This document shows, one piece after another, positions 34,161-42,021 of a stretch of DNA of 64,000 nucleotides. Below the pieces are notes generated by a model. The model searched no databases. It saw only the letters and a program-made list of their open reading frames with translations, and was not told the origin of the DNA. Source of the DNA: Luteipulveratus halotolerans (GTDB taxonomy: Bacteria; Actinomycetota; Actinomycetes; Actinomycetales; Dermatophilaceae); assembly GCF_001247745.1 (NCBI RefSeq), contig NZ_LAIR01000002.1, forward strand, positions 1,116,001 to 1,180,000, in the 5' to 3' direction. Made by a program: the position numbers and the translations under genes. Numbering within the stretch: position 1 is the stretch's first letter; each line of letters begins with the position of its first letter.

Positions 34161-35678
34161 ATGAAGACCTATGAGGTGCGCACCCACGGGTGCCAGATGA
34201 ACGTCCACGACTCCGAGCGCATCAGCGGCCTGCTGGAGTCGGCCGGCTACGTCGACGTCGACGGCCTTGCTGTCGGCGAACGGCCTGATGCACCCGACGT
34301 CGTGGTCTTCAACACCTGCGCCGTGCGCGAGAACGCCGACAACAAGCTCTACGGCAACCTCGGCCACCTGCGTCCGGTCAAGCAGCAGAACCCGGGCATG
34401 CAGATCGCCGTCGGCGGCTGTCTCGCGCAGAAGGACCGCGGCGAGATCGTCCGCAAGGCGCCCTGGGTCGACGTGGTCTTCGGCACCCACAACGTCGGCT
34501 CGCTGCCGGTGCTGCTCGAGCGCGCCCGGCACAACGCCGAGGCGCAGGTCGAGATCCTGGAGTCGCTCGAGACGTTCCCCTCGACGCTGCCGACGCGCCG
34601 CGACTCGGCCTACAGCGGCTGGGTGTCGATCTCGGTCGGCTGCAACAACACGTGCACGTTCTGCATCGTCCCGAGCCTGCGCGGCAAGGAGAAGGACCGT
34701 CGCCCGGGCGAGATCCTCGCCGAGGTCGAGGCACTCGTCGAGCAGGGAGTCGTCGAGATCACGCTGCTCGGCCAGAACGTCAACTCCTACGGCGTCGAGT
34801 TCGGCGACCGGCTGGCGTTCGGCAAGCTGCTGCGCGCGTGCGGTGACATCAAGGGTCTGGAGCGGGTGCGCTTCACCAGCCCCCACCCGGCGGCGTTCAC
34901 CGACGACGTGATCGATGCGATGGCCGAGACGCCCAACGTGATGCCGTCGCTGCACATGCCGCTGCAGGCGGGCTCGGACAAGGTCCTCAAGGACATGCGC
35001 CGGTCCTACCGCTCGGCCAAGTTCCTCGGCATCCTCGACCGGGTGCGGGAGCGCATGCCCGACGCCGCGATCACGACCGACCTGATCGTCGGCTTCCCGG
35101 GTGAGACCGAGGAGGACTTCGACGAGACGCTGCGGGTCGTCCGCGAGTCGCGCTTCTCGTCGGCCTTCACCTTCCAGTACTCCATCCGCCCGGGCACGCC
35201 GGCGGCCACGATGGCCGACCAGATCCCCAAGGCCGTGGTGCAGGACCGCTTCGACCGGCTGCTGAAGGTGCAGGAGGAGGTCTCCTGGAGCGAGAACCGC
35301 GCTCAGGAGGGCCGCACGGTCGAGGTGCTGGTCGCGCCGGGAGAGGGCCGCAAGGACGCTGCCACCCAGCGCATGTCGGGTCGTGCGCGGGACAACCGGC
35401 TCGTCCACTTCAGCGTGCCCGAGGGCGGCGAGACGCCGCGTCCGGGCGACATGGTGACGGTCGACGTGACGTACGGCGCCCCGCACCACCTCGTCGCCGA
35501 CTCCGGTGTCGAGGGCGGCACCTATGCCGTACGCCGGACGCGCGGTGGTGACGCGTGGGAGGCGCTGCAGGCCGACGCTGCCGAGGGGGTCTCCCGGAAG
35601 CCGGCCGTCGCGCTGGGCATGCCCTCGATCGGCAAGCCGGCGACCCCCGAGGTCAGCGCGCCCGCCTGCGGCATCTGA
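34161..35678 (+). CDS. miaB: MiaB, tRNA-2-methylthio-N6-isopentenyladenosine synthase
   Basis: 505 aa radical-SAM methylthiotransferase that completes ms2i6A at position 37 of tRNAs. The UPF0004 domain (YEVRTHGCQMNVHDSERISG, NTCAVRENADNK, VGGCLAQK) is followed by the radical-SAM motif in SVGCNNTCTFCIVPSLRGKE and a TRAM domain. The last 50 residues are an actinobacterial tail ending with a Cys. ATG 34161 is the start that fits the family. miaA, which makes its substrate, is 11 kb downstream. Confidence 0.97.
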   Translation: MKTYEVRTHGCQMNVHDSERISGLLESAGYVDVDGLAVGERPDAPDVVVFNTCAVRENADNKLYGNLGHLRPVKQQNPGMQIAVGGCLAQKDRGEIVRKAPWVDVVFGTHNVGSLPVLLERARHNAEAQVEILESLETFPSTLPTRRDSAYSGWVSISVGCNNTCTFCIVPSLRGKEKDRRPGEILAEVEALVEQGVVEITLLGQNVNSYGVEFGDRLAFGKLLRACGDIKGLERVRFTSPHPAAFTDDVIDAMAETPNVMPSLHMPLQAGSDKVLKDMRRSYRSAKFLGILDRVRERMPDAAITTDLIVGFPGETEEDFDETLRVVRESRFSSAFTFQYSIRPGTPAATMADQIPKAVVQDRFDRLLKVQEEVSWSENRAQEGRTVEVLVAPGEGRKDAATQRMSGRARDNRLVHFSVPEGGETPRPGDMVTVDVTYGAPHHLVADSGVEGGTYAVRRTRGGDAWEALQADAAEGVSRKPAVALGMPSIGKPATPEVSAPACGI

Positions 35679-35684
35679 CGCACC

Positions 35685-35740
35685 AGGCGAGATGGGACTT
35701 CATGGGCTGCTGTGCGCACTCGTGAAGTCACATCTCGCCT
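35685..35740. terminator. Terminator hairpin between miaB and the ArsC-like gene
   Basis: Two 18-nt arms (35685-35702 and 35723-35740) pair with one mismatch around a 20-nt loop. It lies between convergent genes and probably serves both. Confidence 0.75.
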
Positions 35741-35760
35741 CGACGTGAGGCCCTGGGTGG

Positions 35761-36117
35761 TCAGTCGGCGAGGAACGCAGGCACGCGGTCCTTGGGCCGG
35801 CCGATGATGGCGCGGTCGCCCTTGACGATCACCGGTCGCTGCATGAGGCGCGGGTGCTCGATCAGCACCGCCACGACCTGGTCGGCTGACGCGACGTCGG
35901 CGTCGGTCAGCCCGAGGTCCTTGAAGAAGGAGTCGCGGCGTACGAGGTCGGTCGGCTCGTCCTCGAGCTTGCCGAGCAGGTCGCGCAGCTGATCCGCGTC
36001 GAGCGGCTCCTTGAGGTACTGCACGACATCGGCGTCGACGCCGGCCGCAGTGATCTCGTCCTGGGCCGCGCGCGAGGTGGAGCAGCGCGGGTTGTGCAGC
36101 AGGGTCACGTCACTCAT
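35761..36117 (-). CDS. ArsC/Spx-family thioredoxin-fold protein (glutaredoxin-dependent arsenate reductase type)
   Basis: 118 aa. The catalytic motif HNPRCSTSRAAQD carries the single reactive Cys at residue 12. The arginine region QRPVIVKGDRAIIGRPKDRV is typical of ArsC. No ars genes are adjacent, so a role in arsenate resistance is uncertain. ATG 36117 follows TACGGT (complement of 36125-36130) by 7 nt, a leaderless start. Confidence 0.88.
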   Translation of the reverse strand: MSDVTLLHNPRCSTSRAAQDEITAAGVDADVVQYLKEPLDADQLRDLLGKLEDEPTDLVRRDSFFKDLGLTDADVASADQVVAVLIEHPRLMQRPVIVKGDRAIIGRPKDRVPAFLAD

Positions 36118-36138
36118 GCGCCAGACCGTAGCGCGGTG

Positions 36139-37002
36139 TCACGCCAGCGCATCGCGCACGTCGCGGGCAGGCTGAGGCAGCGGCCGTCCCTTGGCCCAGA
36201 TCAGCCCGACCTCACGCCCGCCCACGGCCCCGGCCAGGGGAGTGATCGCGACATCGGCGGGATACCGCGTCGTGTGCTCCTCGGGCAGCAGGGCGACGCC
36301 GATGCCGGCGGAGACCAGGCCCGCCACGGTGTGCAGGTCCTGGCACTCCACCACGACCTGAGGCTCGAATCCTGCTGCGGCACAAGCCTCGTCGAGGATC
36401 TGTCGCATGCCGTACTCGCGCGGCATGGCCACGAACGAACAGCCCTCGACCTGCTCCATCCGCACGCTGCGGGCACCGGCGAGCGGGTGACCGAGCGGGG
36501 TGGCGAGCACGACGGACTGACGCATGATGCGCCGCCAGGTGACCCTGGTCGATGCCGGCTGCGGCGAGAGGATGCCGAGGTCGAGCTCACCGGCGATGAC
36601 CTTGTCGCGGACGAGGTCGGCCGAGCCCTGGAGCAGCTCGAACCGCAGCCCCGGGTCGTGCTCGCGCGACCCGCGCACGATGTCCGGCACGAGCCAGGTG
36701 CCGAACGAGTGCAAGAACCCGAGGCGTACGACGCGGGGCTCGTCGCTGATGCGATCAGCGACGGCCTGCTCGGCGAGGGCGAGCTCGGTGTCAGCGCGAC
36801 GCACGTGGTCGGCGTACAGGCGCCCGAGGTCGTTGAGGGCGAGGCGCCGTCCGTGGCGGTCGAACAGTGTCGCCCCGAGCCGGCGTTCGAGGCGCGACAG
36901 CATCCGCGACAGCGTCGGCTGCGTCATCTGAAGCCGTGCCGCAGCGGCGGTGACGTTCTGCTCCTCCGCCAGCACGACGAACCATCGAGTCGTTTCCCTC
37001 AC
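36139..37002 (-). CDS. LysR-family regulator of the adjacent MFS gene
   Basis: 287 aa. The N-terminal winged HTH reads FVVLAEEQNVTAAAARLQMT then QPTLSRMLSRLERRLGATLF; a type-2 periplasmic-binding effector domain follows. The start is GTG (complement of 37000-37002) with TATCCT 6 nt upstream. It is divergent from an MFS exporter, with an 18-bp dyad just upstream of its -10, the classic LysR autoregulated pair. Confidence 0.9.
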   Translation of the reverse strand: MRETTRWFVVLAEEQNVTAAAARLQMTQPTLSRMLSRLERRLGATLFDRHGRRLALNDLGRLYADHVRRADTELALAEQAVADRISDEPRVVRLGFLHSFGTWLVPDIVRGSREHDPGLRFELLQGSADLVRDKVIAGELDLGILSPQPASTRVTWRRIMRQSVVLATPLGHPLAGARSVRMEQVEGCSFVAMPREYGMRQILDEACAAAGFEPQVVVECQDLHTVAGLVSAGIGVALLPEEHTTRYPADVAITPLAGAVGGREVGLIWAKGRPLPQPARDVRDALA

Positions 37003-37014
37003 GACTCAAGGATA

Positions 37015-37032
37015 TGTCGTGAGTGCATGACA
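37015..37032. promoter_or_regulatory. LysR-type operator dyad between lysR and MFS genes
   Basis: TGTCGTG-N4-CATGACA is a dyad with 6 of 7 arm positions paired, abutting the lysR -10 (37009-37014) and about 45 bp upstream of the MFS start. Position and T/A-flanked dyad form fit a LysR binding site. Confidence 0.5.
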
Positions 37033-37077
37033 AACTGCCCAGACATTCATTTCCATCATCAGGAGCCGATCGCGACG

Positions 37078-38322
37078 ATGGGGGATGTGAGCGATGTGAT
37101 GACGCAGACCGTGCCGCGACCGGCGGCGGGTCACCGGCAGGGCGAGCCGGGCTACCGGCGCATCACGGGTGCGCTGTTCGCGGTCGGCATGACGACGTTC
37201 GTCGCGATGTACGCCGCGCAGGCAGTCCTGCCCCAGCTGTCCGACGAGTTCGGGGTCTCGCCGGCGGGATCGGCGCTGGCGGTGTCGACCACGACAGGTC
37301 TGCTCGCTCTCGCGATCATCCCGGCGAGCGCGCTGTCCGAGCGGTTCGGCCGGACCCGGGTGATGGCCGCCTCGGCCCTGCTGTCGGCGTTGATCGGGCT
37401 CGTATTGCCCTGGTCGCCGTCGATGGAGGTGCTGGTGGCGCTGCGCGGCCTGCAGGGCATCGCGCTGGCCGGTGTGCCGGCCACGGCCATGGCCTACCTC
37501 GCCGAGGAGGTCCACGCGGGCTCCCTGGGTGCGGCGATGGGTCGTTACGTCGCCGGTACGACGATCGGTGGCCTCGCCGGCCGCCTGCTGGCCTCGTTCG
37601 CGCTCGACCTGAGCACCTGGCGGTGGGCCCTGGAGGTCGCGGCTCTGGTGTCGCTCGGGTTCACGCTGTGGTTCCTGCGGCTGGCGCCACCGTCCGAGCA
37701 CTTCCGGCCGCAGCCGATCGGGTTGGTCACGACCGCACGCCATCTCGTCGGGCACCTGACACGACCTCGGCTGCTGGTGCTGTTCGCCTCCGGACTCCTG
37801 CTCATGGGTGGCTTCGTGTCGGCGTACAACATCCTCGGATTCCGTTTGCTGGCAAGCCCTTTCGCCCTTCCTGAGGCGTTCGTGGGGCTGGTCTTCCTGA
37901 TGTACCTCTCCGGGACGGCGTCGTCCGCGGCAGTGGGTCGGCTCGCCGACCGGTTCGGCCGGGGAGGGATGCTGGTCATGAGCGAGGCCGCCGCGCTGGT
38001 CGGCCTGGCGCTGACCCTTCCGGACTCGTTGGTCACGACGCTGGCAGGCATGCTGCTGTTCACGGCGGGCTTCTTCGGAGCACACGCCGTCGCGAGCGGC
38101 TGGGTCGGACGGCTCGCTGTCGACCACCGCGCCGAGGCGAGCGCGCTCTACCTGTTCGCCTACTACGTCGGCAGCTCGGTCGCCGGGGTGTGCGCCGGAG
38201 TCGCCTACAGCGCAGGCGGGTGGAGCGGCCTGGTCGGTTTCGTGGCTGCGTTGTACGCACTCGCCCTCGCCATCGGCGCGCTGCTGTGGCGGGCGCCGTC
38301 GGGTGTGACGGACGCGGCGTGA
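37078..38322 (+). CDS. MFS transporter (YnfM/inner-membrane exporter type)
   Basis: 414 aa with twelve hydrophobic helices. The MFS signature after TM2 reads LSERFGRTRVM, and a second copy in the C-half reads RLADRFGRGGMLV. The C-terminal half resembles the YnfM/arabinose-efflux group. The start is uncertain: ATG 37078, GTG 37087 or ATG 37099 are all in frame and the AGGAG at 37060 is 13 nt from the first. It is probably controlled by the divergent LysR; the substrate is unknown. Confidence 0.88.
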   Translation: MGDVSDVMTQTVPRPAAGHRQGEPGYRRITGALFAVGMTTFVAMYAAQAVLPQLSDEFGVSPAGSALAVSTTTGLLALAIIPASALSERFGRTRVMAASALLSALIGLVLPWSPSMEVLVALRGLQGIALAGVPATAMAYLAEEVHAGSLGAAMGRYVAGTTIGGLAGRLLASFALDLSTWRWALEVAALVSLGFTLWFLRLAPPSEHFRPQPIGLVTTARHLVGHLTRPRLLVLFASGLLLMGGFVSAYNILGFRLLASPFALPEAFVGLVFLMYLSGTASSAAVGRLADRFGRGGMLVMSEAAALVGLALTLPDSLVTTLAGMLLFTAGFFGAHAVASGWVGRLAVDHRAEASALYLFAYYVGSSVAGVCAGVAYSAGGWSGLVGFVAALYALALAIGALLWRAPSGVTDAA

Positions 38323-38328
38323 AGCGCC

Positions 38329-38334
38329 TATGGT
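38329..38334 (+). promoter_or_regulatory. -10 hexamer of the trpS leader transcript
   Basis: TATGGT lies exactly 7 nt before the leader-peptide ATG, with a GTGACG -35 candidate at 38305-38310 (18-nt spacing). The leader peptide would be translated from a leaderless mRNA. Confidence 0.6.
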
Positions 38335-38341
38335 GGTGGGC

Positions 38342-38386
38342 ATGGCTCTGACGTCTCGTCCCGCGTGCTGGTGGTGGCTGCCCTGA
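38342..38386 (+). CDS. trpS leader peptide with three consecutive Trp codons
   Basis: A 14-codon reading frame, MALTSRPACWWWLP, with TGG codons at 38369-38377. Tryptophan is rare, so three in a row directly upstream of a tryptophanyl-tRNA synthetase gene marks an attenuation leader. Ribosome stalling here when Trp-tRNA is scarce would favour trpS transcription. It is not a functional protein. Confidence 0.85.
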   Translation: MALTSRPACWWWLP

Positions 38387-38443
38387 CCGGCGGCCGCTGA
38401 CGAGACCCTCAGACCACTCTCACACGCCGCCTTCGGGCGGCGT
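38353..38443 (+). promoter_or_regulatory. Transcription attenuator of trpS
   Basis: Segment 1 (GTCTCGTC, 38353-38360, before the Trp codons) pairs with segment 2 (GACGAGAC, 38399-38406). GGCGGC (38389-38394) can instead pair with GCCGCC (38426-38431). The latter is the left arm of a terminator hairpin, ACGCCGCC-TTCG-GGCGGCGT (38424-38443). Mutually exclusive 1:2, 2:3 and 3:4 pairings fit classic ribosome-controlled attenuation. The antiterminator is only 6 bp. Confidence 0.75.
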
Positions 38444-38493
38444 TCGTCATGTGTGGCGACGTGTGCTCGAGGGCCCGTCCTGTAAGGAGCACC

Positions 38494-39576
38494 ATGACCA
38501 CCACGTCCACCGACACGTCGTACGACATCGCCCGGGAGCGCAGCGACCTGCTGCACCAGACCATCGACGACCCCGAGGCCTTGCGCCGAGCCGGGCTGCG
38601 GGTCCTGACCGGTGACCGGCCCACCGGCGAGCTGCACGTCGGCCACTACCTGGCGAGCCTGCGCAACCGAGTTGCGTTGCAGGACAAGGGAGTCGAGTCC
38701 TTCGTCATCATCGCCGACTACCAGGTCATCACCGACCGCGATGTCGTCGGCCGCATCCGCGATCACACGCGCGGGCTCGTGCTCGACTACCTGGCCGCAG
38801 GGATCGACCCGAGCCGGACCACGATCTTCGCCCACTCGGCGGTGCCGGCGCTCAACCAGCTGATGCTGCCGTTCCTGTCGCTCGTCACGAACGCCGAGCT
38901 GCGGCGCAACCCGACGGTCAAGGACGAGCTGGCCGCCACCGACGGACGACCACTGAGCGGGCTGCTGCTGACCTATCCCGTGCACCAGGCCGCCGACATC
39001 CTGTTCTGCCACGGCAACGTGGTGCCCGTGGGCAAGGACCAGCTGCCGCACGTCGAGCAGACCCGGGTGATCGCACGTCGGTTCAACCGCAGGTACGCCG
39101 GCGGGCAGGTCGTCTTCCGTGAACCGGAGGCGTTGCTGAGCGACGCCCCGCTGCTGCTCGGGACGGACGGGCACAAGATGAGCAAGTCGCGCGGCAACAC
39201 CGTCCGGCTCGGCGCGAGCGCCGACGAGACCGCCCGGCTGATCCGGGGCGCCCGCACGGACGGTGAGCGGCGGATCACGTTCGAGCCCGACCGACGGCCC
39301 GAGGTGTCGAGCCTGATCACCACGGCCGCCCTCTTCCTCGGTGAGGACGAGGCCGTGCTCGCCGAGCGGATCGGCGACGGCGGAGCGGCCGAGCTCAAGC
39401 GGGTCGTCACCGAGGCGGTCAACGACGGGCTGGCCGACCACCGCAGCCGCCGCGCGCAGCTCGCCCAGGACCCTGCGTACCTGGATCAGGTTCTGCGCGA
39501 AGGAAACTCACGGGCCAACGAGGTCGCTGAGCACACGCTCGATCAGGTGCGTGAGGTGATGGGGATGACCTACTGA
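38494..39576 (+). CDS. trpS: Tryptophanyl-tRNA synthetase
   Basis: 360 aa class I synthetase that charges tRNA-Trp. The HIGH-type motif is in TGELHVGHYLASL (about residues 49-61) and KMSKS in GTDGHKMSKSRGN (about residues 226-238). A ~40-residue N-terminal extension precedes the catalytic core. ATG 38494 has a strong Shine-Dalgarno (AAGGAG). Expression is predicted to rise when charged tRNA-Trp is low, through the upstream leader peptide. Its regulated form suggests it may be the inducible of two trpS copies, which cannot be checked here. Confidence 0.97.
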   Translation: MTTTSTDTSYDIARERSDLLHQTIDDPEALRRAGLRVLTGDRPTGELHVGHYLASLRNRVALQDKGVESFVIIADYQVITDRDVVGRIRDHTRGLVLDYLAAGIDPSRTTIFAHSAVPALNQLMLPFLSLVTNAELRRNPTVKDELAATDGRPLSGLLLTYPVHQAADILFCHGNVVPVGKDQLPHVEQTRVIARRFNRRYAGGQVVFREPEALLSDAPLLLGTDGHKMSKSRGNTVRLGASADETARLIRGARTDGERRITFEPDRRPEVSSLITTAALFLGEDEAVLAERIGDGGAAELKRVVTEAVNDGLADHRSRRAQLAQDPAYLDQVLREGNSRANEVAEHTLDQVREVMGMTY

Positions 39577-39839
39577 CGGGCGGCGTACGCCGTGTGGCAC
39601 GCGGGGCAGTCGCAGGTGCGGGTGGCGTGCATGGAGCCGGCGTTGCGCGGCGACCCGGGTGCGTACAGCGGCTCGGGCCGCCCGCCCGGCGAGGTGAACG
39701 TCGCCTGCAGGCGCGGCGCGGGGTCGGGGTCGGCCACGCCGGTGCGACAGCACGCGCAGGAGGTGTAGCCGCGGTGGCGTGGGTCGTGCCAGTCGACGGG
39801 GTGAGGACAGGCGCGGCACGGGTGCACGAGGACGCTCAT
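39570..39839 (-). CDS. Small cysteine-rich protein, hypothetical
   Basis: 89 aa with paired cysteines (PCRACPHP, SCACCRTG, CDCPACHTAY) and several histidines, suggesting a structural zinc-binding protein with two knuckles. There is no known family that I recognise. It starts 42 bp after the photolyase stop on the same strand, so it may be the last gene of that operon, and it overlaps the trpS end by 7 bp. Cys pairing and coding composition make it likely to be real. Confidence 0.6.
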   Translation of the reverse strand: MSVLVHPCRACPHPVDWHDPRHRGYTSCACCRTGVADPDPAPRLQATFTSPGGRPEPLYAPGSPRNAGSMHATRTCDCPACHTAYAARQ

Positions 39840-39881
39840 GACCGCGAGTCGAGTGGTTCGACCAGGTCGAAGGTCAAGCCC

Positions 39882-41237
39882 TCAACGCACCGCCTCGTAG
39901 CGGCGCAGCGCCTCGCGCCGTTCCTCGGCGTGGTCGACGACGCGCTCGGGATAGCCGTGCGCGTGACCGTCCGCGTGCTTCCACGGCTGGTGCACCGCCT
40001 TGCCGTCGAGATGACGCAGCTCGGGGACCCACCGGCGTACGTAGTCGCCGTCGGGGTCGAACCGCTCGCCCTGCGTGACCGGGTTGAACACGCGGAAGTA
40101 CGGCGCAGCGTCCGTGCCGGTGCCCGAGACCCATTGCCAGCCATGGTTGTTCGAGGCGAGATCGCCGTCGACCAGGTGGTCCAGGAAGTGGCGCGCCCCG
40201 ATCGGCCACCAGACGTGCAGGTCCTTGGTGAGGAACGACGCGGTCACCATGCGGACGCGGTTGTGCATCCACCCGGTGGCGAGCAGCTGGCGCATCCCCG
40301 CGTCGACGAACGGGTAGCCGGTGCGCCCGGCCTTCCACGCGTCGACCAGGTCGCCGGGCTCGTCGTAGTCCATGCCGGTCAACGCCGGTCGCAGGTCGTG
40401 CCAGGCGGAGCGCGGGTGGTGCCACAGGACGTCGGCGTAGAACTCGCGCCATGCGAGCTCGGTGCGCATCGTGGCGGCGCCGTTGCTGCGCAGGTGGGCG
40501 ATGCGCTGGAGCAGCGTGCGTGGGTGCACGACGCCGAGCTTGAGGTAGGGCGAGATGCGCGATGTGCCGTCGACCGCTGCCCGGTCGCGGTCGGTGTCGT
40601 ACGCCGCCACGGCCTCCTCGACGAAGTCGTCCCACCTCCCGAGCGCAGCGTCCTCGCCGGGCTGCACGAGCTGCTCCCCGTCGGCGGCGTCGCTCACTGC
40701 TGTGACCGCCTGGTCGTCGGAATCGCTTGCGGCCCAACGGATTCGGCGAGGAGCGTCGGCGGGACCGGGCCAGCCGTGGTCGTGCCACGCGCGAGCGAAC
40801 GGGGTGAACACGGCGTACGGAGTACCGTCGCCCTTGAGGACGCGGCCGGGCGCGACGGCGTACGGCGTGCCGGTCGCCCGGAGCGGTACGTCGCCGAGTG
40901 CCCTCTCGACGGCGGCGTCACGTCGGCGGCCGTGCGGTGTCGACTCTCGCGTCACGTGCACGGCGCGGGCGTCGACCTCGGCGGCCACGGCAGGGACGAC
41001 CGACGCAGGGTCGCCGTACCGCAGCACGAGCCGGTGGTCGTAGGACGCCGCGAGAGCCTGCAGGCTCTGCGCGAGCCAGCGCCGGCGTACCTCACCCGCC
41101 CCGTCCCAGAGGCCGGGCTCGACGACGAACAACGGCAACACGCCACCGGATCCGGCCTCCTCATGAGCGGCCAGGAGCGCCGGGTGGTCGTGCAGCCGCA
41201 GGTCACGCCGCAGCCACAGGATCGTCGGTCTCACCAT
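39882..41237 (-). CDS. phr: Deoxyribodipyrimidine photolyase (class I CPD photolyase/cryptochrome family)
   Basis: 451 aa flavoprotein that repairs UV cyclobutane pyrimidine dimers using blue light. The N-terminal antenna domain begins ILWLRRDLRLHDHPAL. The FAD domain has RTELAWREFYADVLW, TGYPFVDAGMRQLLATGWMH, NRVRMVTASFLTKDLHVWW and the SNNHGWQWVSGTGTDAAPYF strip, with tryptophans for electron transfer. It follows the DUF1295 gene by 10 bp in the lipid-modification operon, a combination also found in light- and singlet-oxygen-responsive clusters of other bacteria. Confidence 0.96.
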   Translation of the reverse strand: MVRPTILWLRRDLRLHDHPALLAAHEEAGSGGVLPLFVVEPGLWDGAGEVRRRWLAQSLQALAASYDHRLVLRYGDPASVVPAVAAEVDARAVHVTRESTPHGRRRDAAVERALGDVPLRATGTPYAVAPGRVLKGDGTPYAVFTPFARAWHDHGWPGPADAPRRIRWAASDSDDQAVTAVSDAADGEQLVQPGEDAALGRWDDFVEEAVAAYDTDRDRAAVDGTSRISPYLKLGVVHPRTLLQRIAHLRSNGAATMRTELAWREFYADVLWHHPRSAWHDLRPALTGMDYDEPGDLVDAWKAGRTGYPFVDAGMRQLLATGWMHNRVRMVTASFLTKDLHVWWPIGARHFLDHLVDGDLASNNHGWQWVSGTGTDAAPYFRVFNPVTQGERFDPDGDYVRRWVPELRHLDGKAVHQPWKHADGHAHGYPERVVDHAEERREALRRYEAVR

Positions 41238-41247
41238 GCCGCCGACC

Positions 41248-42021
41248 CTAGGTGGTGCGGCGCGGCGGCAGCGGGAGGAAGAAGCTGGTGCGTGCCTGGT
41301 AGTCGGCGTAGCCGGGGCGCCCGCTCATGTGCTGCTCCAGCAGCCGTGCCCCGGTCGCGACGACGAGGAACCACACCATGGCGGCGGGGGAGAGCACCGT
41401 GAGCACGCCCGGCCACACCGACGCCGCGACCAGGTAGACGCCCACCCACACGCACGCGTCGCCGAAGTAGTTGGGGTGCCGCGACCAGCCCCACAGCCCG
41501 CGGTCCATCACCGGCGGCCTGTCGGGATCGGCCTTGTACGCCGCGAGCTGCCGGTCGGCGACCGACTCCACCGTGATGCCGGTGATGCAGACCAGGACAC
41601 CGATGACCGCGACCACGGCACCGACTCGCCCGGGCGGGCCGGTGACGGCCGCGACCTGCACCGGCAACGAGATGAACCACTGGGCGAGCCCCTGGGTCAC
41701 GAACACCTTGCGCACGACCGTGCCTGTGCCTGCGCCGTCGAGCAGGCGGGCGTAGCGGGGGTCCTCGTCACCACCACGGGTACGCCTCCAGATGTGCCAC
41801 GACAGCCGCACGCCCCACGTCGTGACGAGCGCCGCGAGCGCCCACGCACGCCAGTCCTGCGATCGCGCGAGACAGACGAGAGAGACCAGCGCGAGGCCGA
41901 GGCCCCACGCGACGTCGACCACGTTGTACCGCCCGATGCGGTGGCCGACGGCGAAGGTCACCGCCTGCACCAGGGCGAGCACACCGAGGCATCCCGCGCT
42001 CAGGGCCAGGACGTCGCTCAC
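41248..42021 (-). CDS. DUF1295 (steroid-reductase-fold) membrane protein
   Basis: 257 aa with about six membrane helices. The family hallmark is the run RGLWGWSRHPNYFGDACVWVG near the C-terminus, resembling isoprenylcysteine methyltransferase and steroid 5-alpha reductases that bind NADPH or SAM. GTG start overlaps the preceding synthase gene (GTGA). The M. tuberculosis counterpart, Rv0446c, sits in the same sigK locus. It is possibly a reductase acting on the modified fatty acid; that is inference. Confidence 0.88.
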   Translation of the reverse strand: MSDVLALSAGCLGVLALVQAVTFAVGHRIGRYNVVDVAWGLGLALVSLVCLARSQDWRAWALAALVTTWGVRLSWHIWRRTRGGDEDPRYARLLDGAGTGTVVRKVFVTQGLAQWFISLPVQVAAVTGPPGRVGAVVAVIGVLVCITGITVESVADRQLAAYKADPDRPPVMDRGLWGWSRHPNYFGDACVWVGVYLVAASVWPGVLTVLSPAAMVWFLVVATGARLLEQHMSGRPGYADYQARTSFFLPLPPRRTT

